From Flavobacteriaceae bacterium (GTDB lineage Bacteria; Bacteroidota; Bacteroidia; Flavobacteriales; Flavobacteriaceae), in NCBI GenBank assembly GCA_027068695.1, contig JAMOMG010000328.1:1-23240 (forward strand): a stretch of DNA of 23,240 bases, written 5' to 3'. Made by a program: the position numbers and the translations under genes. The notes beneath the pieces were generated by a model. The model did no database searches, had not been told where the DNA came from, and saw only the letters and a list, made by a program, of their open reading frames with translations. Shown here one piece after another: positions 22,326-23,240 of this stretch. Each line of letters starts with the position of its first letter. Position 1 is the stretch's first letter.

Positions 22326-23240
22326 ATGAGCGAAGCTATTAAACATGAATGTGGAATTGCAATGGTTAGGTTATTAAAGCCATTACAATATTATAAAGAT
22401 AAATATGGAACGGCTTTTTATGGTTTAAACAAAATGTATTTGTTAATGGAAAAACAGCACAATCGCGGACAGGATGGTGCAGGTTTGGCAAGTATAAAAT
22501 TTGATGTTATTCCAGGAACTCGATATATTAGTCGTATTCGCTCAAACGATGACCAGCCAATTCAAGATATTTTTGCACAAATTAATGGTCGTTTAAATAA
22601 ATTAAATGATGACTTTCCTAATAAAATTAATGATGTTGAATGGCAAAATAACAACGCTCCTTACATTGGTAATTTATTTTTAGGCCATGTACGTTATGGT
22701 ACTTTTGGTAAAAATAGTATTGAAAGTGTGCATCCTTTTTTACGTCAAAGTAACTGGATGCATAAAAGTTTAATTGTGGCAGGGAATTTTAACATGACAA
22801 ATTCGCCAAAATTATTCAATGATTTAATTGAAATTGGCCAACATCCAAAAGAAATGACAGATACCGTTACTGTTATGGAAAAGATAGGTCATTTTATTGA
22901 TGACGAAGTAGCAGGTTTGTATAAAAAAATTAAAGAAGAAGGTGTTAGTAAAAAAGAAGCCTCTCCTTTAATTGAAAAACGAATTAATATAAAAAAAATA
23001 CTAAAAAAATCTGCTAAAAATTGGGATGGAGGCTATGCAATGGCAGGTTTGTTAGGTCATGGAGATGCCTTTGTATTACGTGATCCTGCAGGAATTAGAC
23101 CGGCATTTTATTATGTTGATGATGAGGTTGTTGTGGTTGCTTCAGAAAGACCTGTAATTCAGACAGTTTTCAATGTTGCTATAAAAGATGTCAAAGAAAT
23201 TGATAGAGGACATGCGTTAATTATTAGGAGAAATGGACAT
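22326..23240 (+). CDS. purF: amidophosphoribosyltransferase (glutamine PRPP amidotransferase), 5' part
   Basis: The gene is cut by the window end; 305 codons are visible with no stop. It catalyses the first step of purine synthesis, PRPP plus glutamine to phosphoribosylamine. The glutaminase (Ntn hydrolase) half is seen: nucleophile C9 in HECGIAMV, so an 8-residue propeptide is presumably removed; HNRGQDGAG at 45-53, HVRYGT at 121-126, AGNFNMTN at 152-159 and DPAGIRPA at 253-260. Insertions around 58-118 and 195-232 make it longer than the enterobacterial form, as in the roughly 630-residue Bacteroidota variant. The phosphoribosyltransferase half lies beyond the window. No TAnnTTTG box lies in the 27 bases after the terminator. 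Confidence 0.85.
   Translation, partial: MSEAIKHECGIAMVRLLKPLQYYKDKYGTAFYGLNKMYLLMEKQHNRGQDGAGLASIKFDVIPGTRYISRIRSNDDQPIQDIFAQINGRLNKLNDDFPNKINDVEWQNNNAPYIGNLFLGHVRYGTFGKNSIESVHPFLRQSNWMHKSLIVAGNFNMTNSPKLFNDLIEIGQHPKEMTDTVTVMEKIGHFIDDEVAGLYKKIKEEGVSKKEASPLIEKRINIKKILKKSAKNWDGGYAMAGLLGHGDAFVLRDPAGIRPAFYYVDDEVVVVASERPVIQTVFNVAIKDVKEIDRGHALIIRRNGH

Overview
The window is strongly A+T-rich and gene-dense, and it reads as chromosomal DNA of a member of the Bacteroidota, most likely family Flavobacteriaceae. The evidence is a set of families typical of that group (DUF2480, DUF3078 and DUF5689 proteins, a TonB-dependent receptor with an N-terminal carboxypeptidase-regulatory-like domain, a large PurF variant) and repeated upstream boxes of the form TAnnTTTG, the Bacteroidota -7 promoter element. 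I cannot name the genus. No tRNA, rRNA, CRISPR array, transposase or prophage gene was seen, and no gene-free stretch exceeds 300 bases.

Layout. 1-5.5 kb: an NYN-nuclease/LOTUS protein, an NhaC-type Na+/H+ antiporter, an RhlE-like DEAD-box helicase, a small lipoprotein, a SAM methyltransferase and an OsmC-family redox protein. The osmC promoter has a good -7 box, no -33 box, and a perfect inverted repeat where an activator would bind. 5.5-7.2 kb: recJ. 7.2-16.5 kb: an accessory-looking block with a secreted endonuclease/exonuclease/phosphatase (EEP) protein, a divergent TonB-dependent receptor, a lipoprotein with two DUF5689 modules and a lamin-tail domain, a MITE-like 167-bp inverted-repeat element, an exported S9 peptidase, and a second EEP paralogue without a visible signal peptide. 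16.6-18.9 kb: hflX and a CNNM/CBS membrane protein. 19-21.25 kb: a minus-strand group of sufE, a MIP18/DUF59 Fe-S assembly gene, DUF2480 and DUF3078. 21.3-23.24 kb: a PfkB-family kinase, a strong terminator, and the 5' 305 codons of purF, which runs off the window.

How the genes may work together. The best candidate for an undescribed system is the receptor/lipoprotein pair with the EEP enzymes. The receptor is an outer-membrane TonB-dependent transporter, the lipoprotein is probably its surface partner, and the EEP fold cleaves phosphodiesters or phosphomonoesters. Together they suggest capture, processing and import of a phosphate-containing substrate such as extracellular nucleic acid. This is inference from domain content and position; nothing in the sequence proves the substrate. 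sufE, DUF59 and DUF2480 fit Fe-S cluster assembly, and pfkB next to purF suggests, but does not prove, a purine or nucleoside link.

Three convergent gene pairs are separated by only 4-6 bp. The fourth convergent junction (13.26-13.44 kb) carries the inverted-repeat element, which could act as a two-way terminator.
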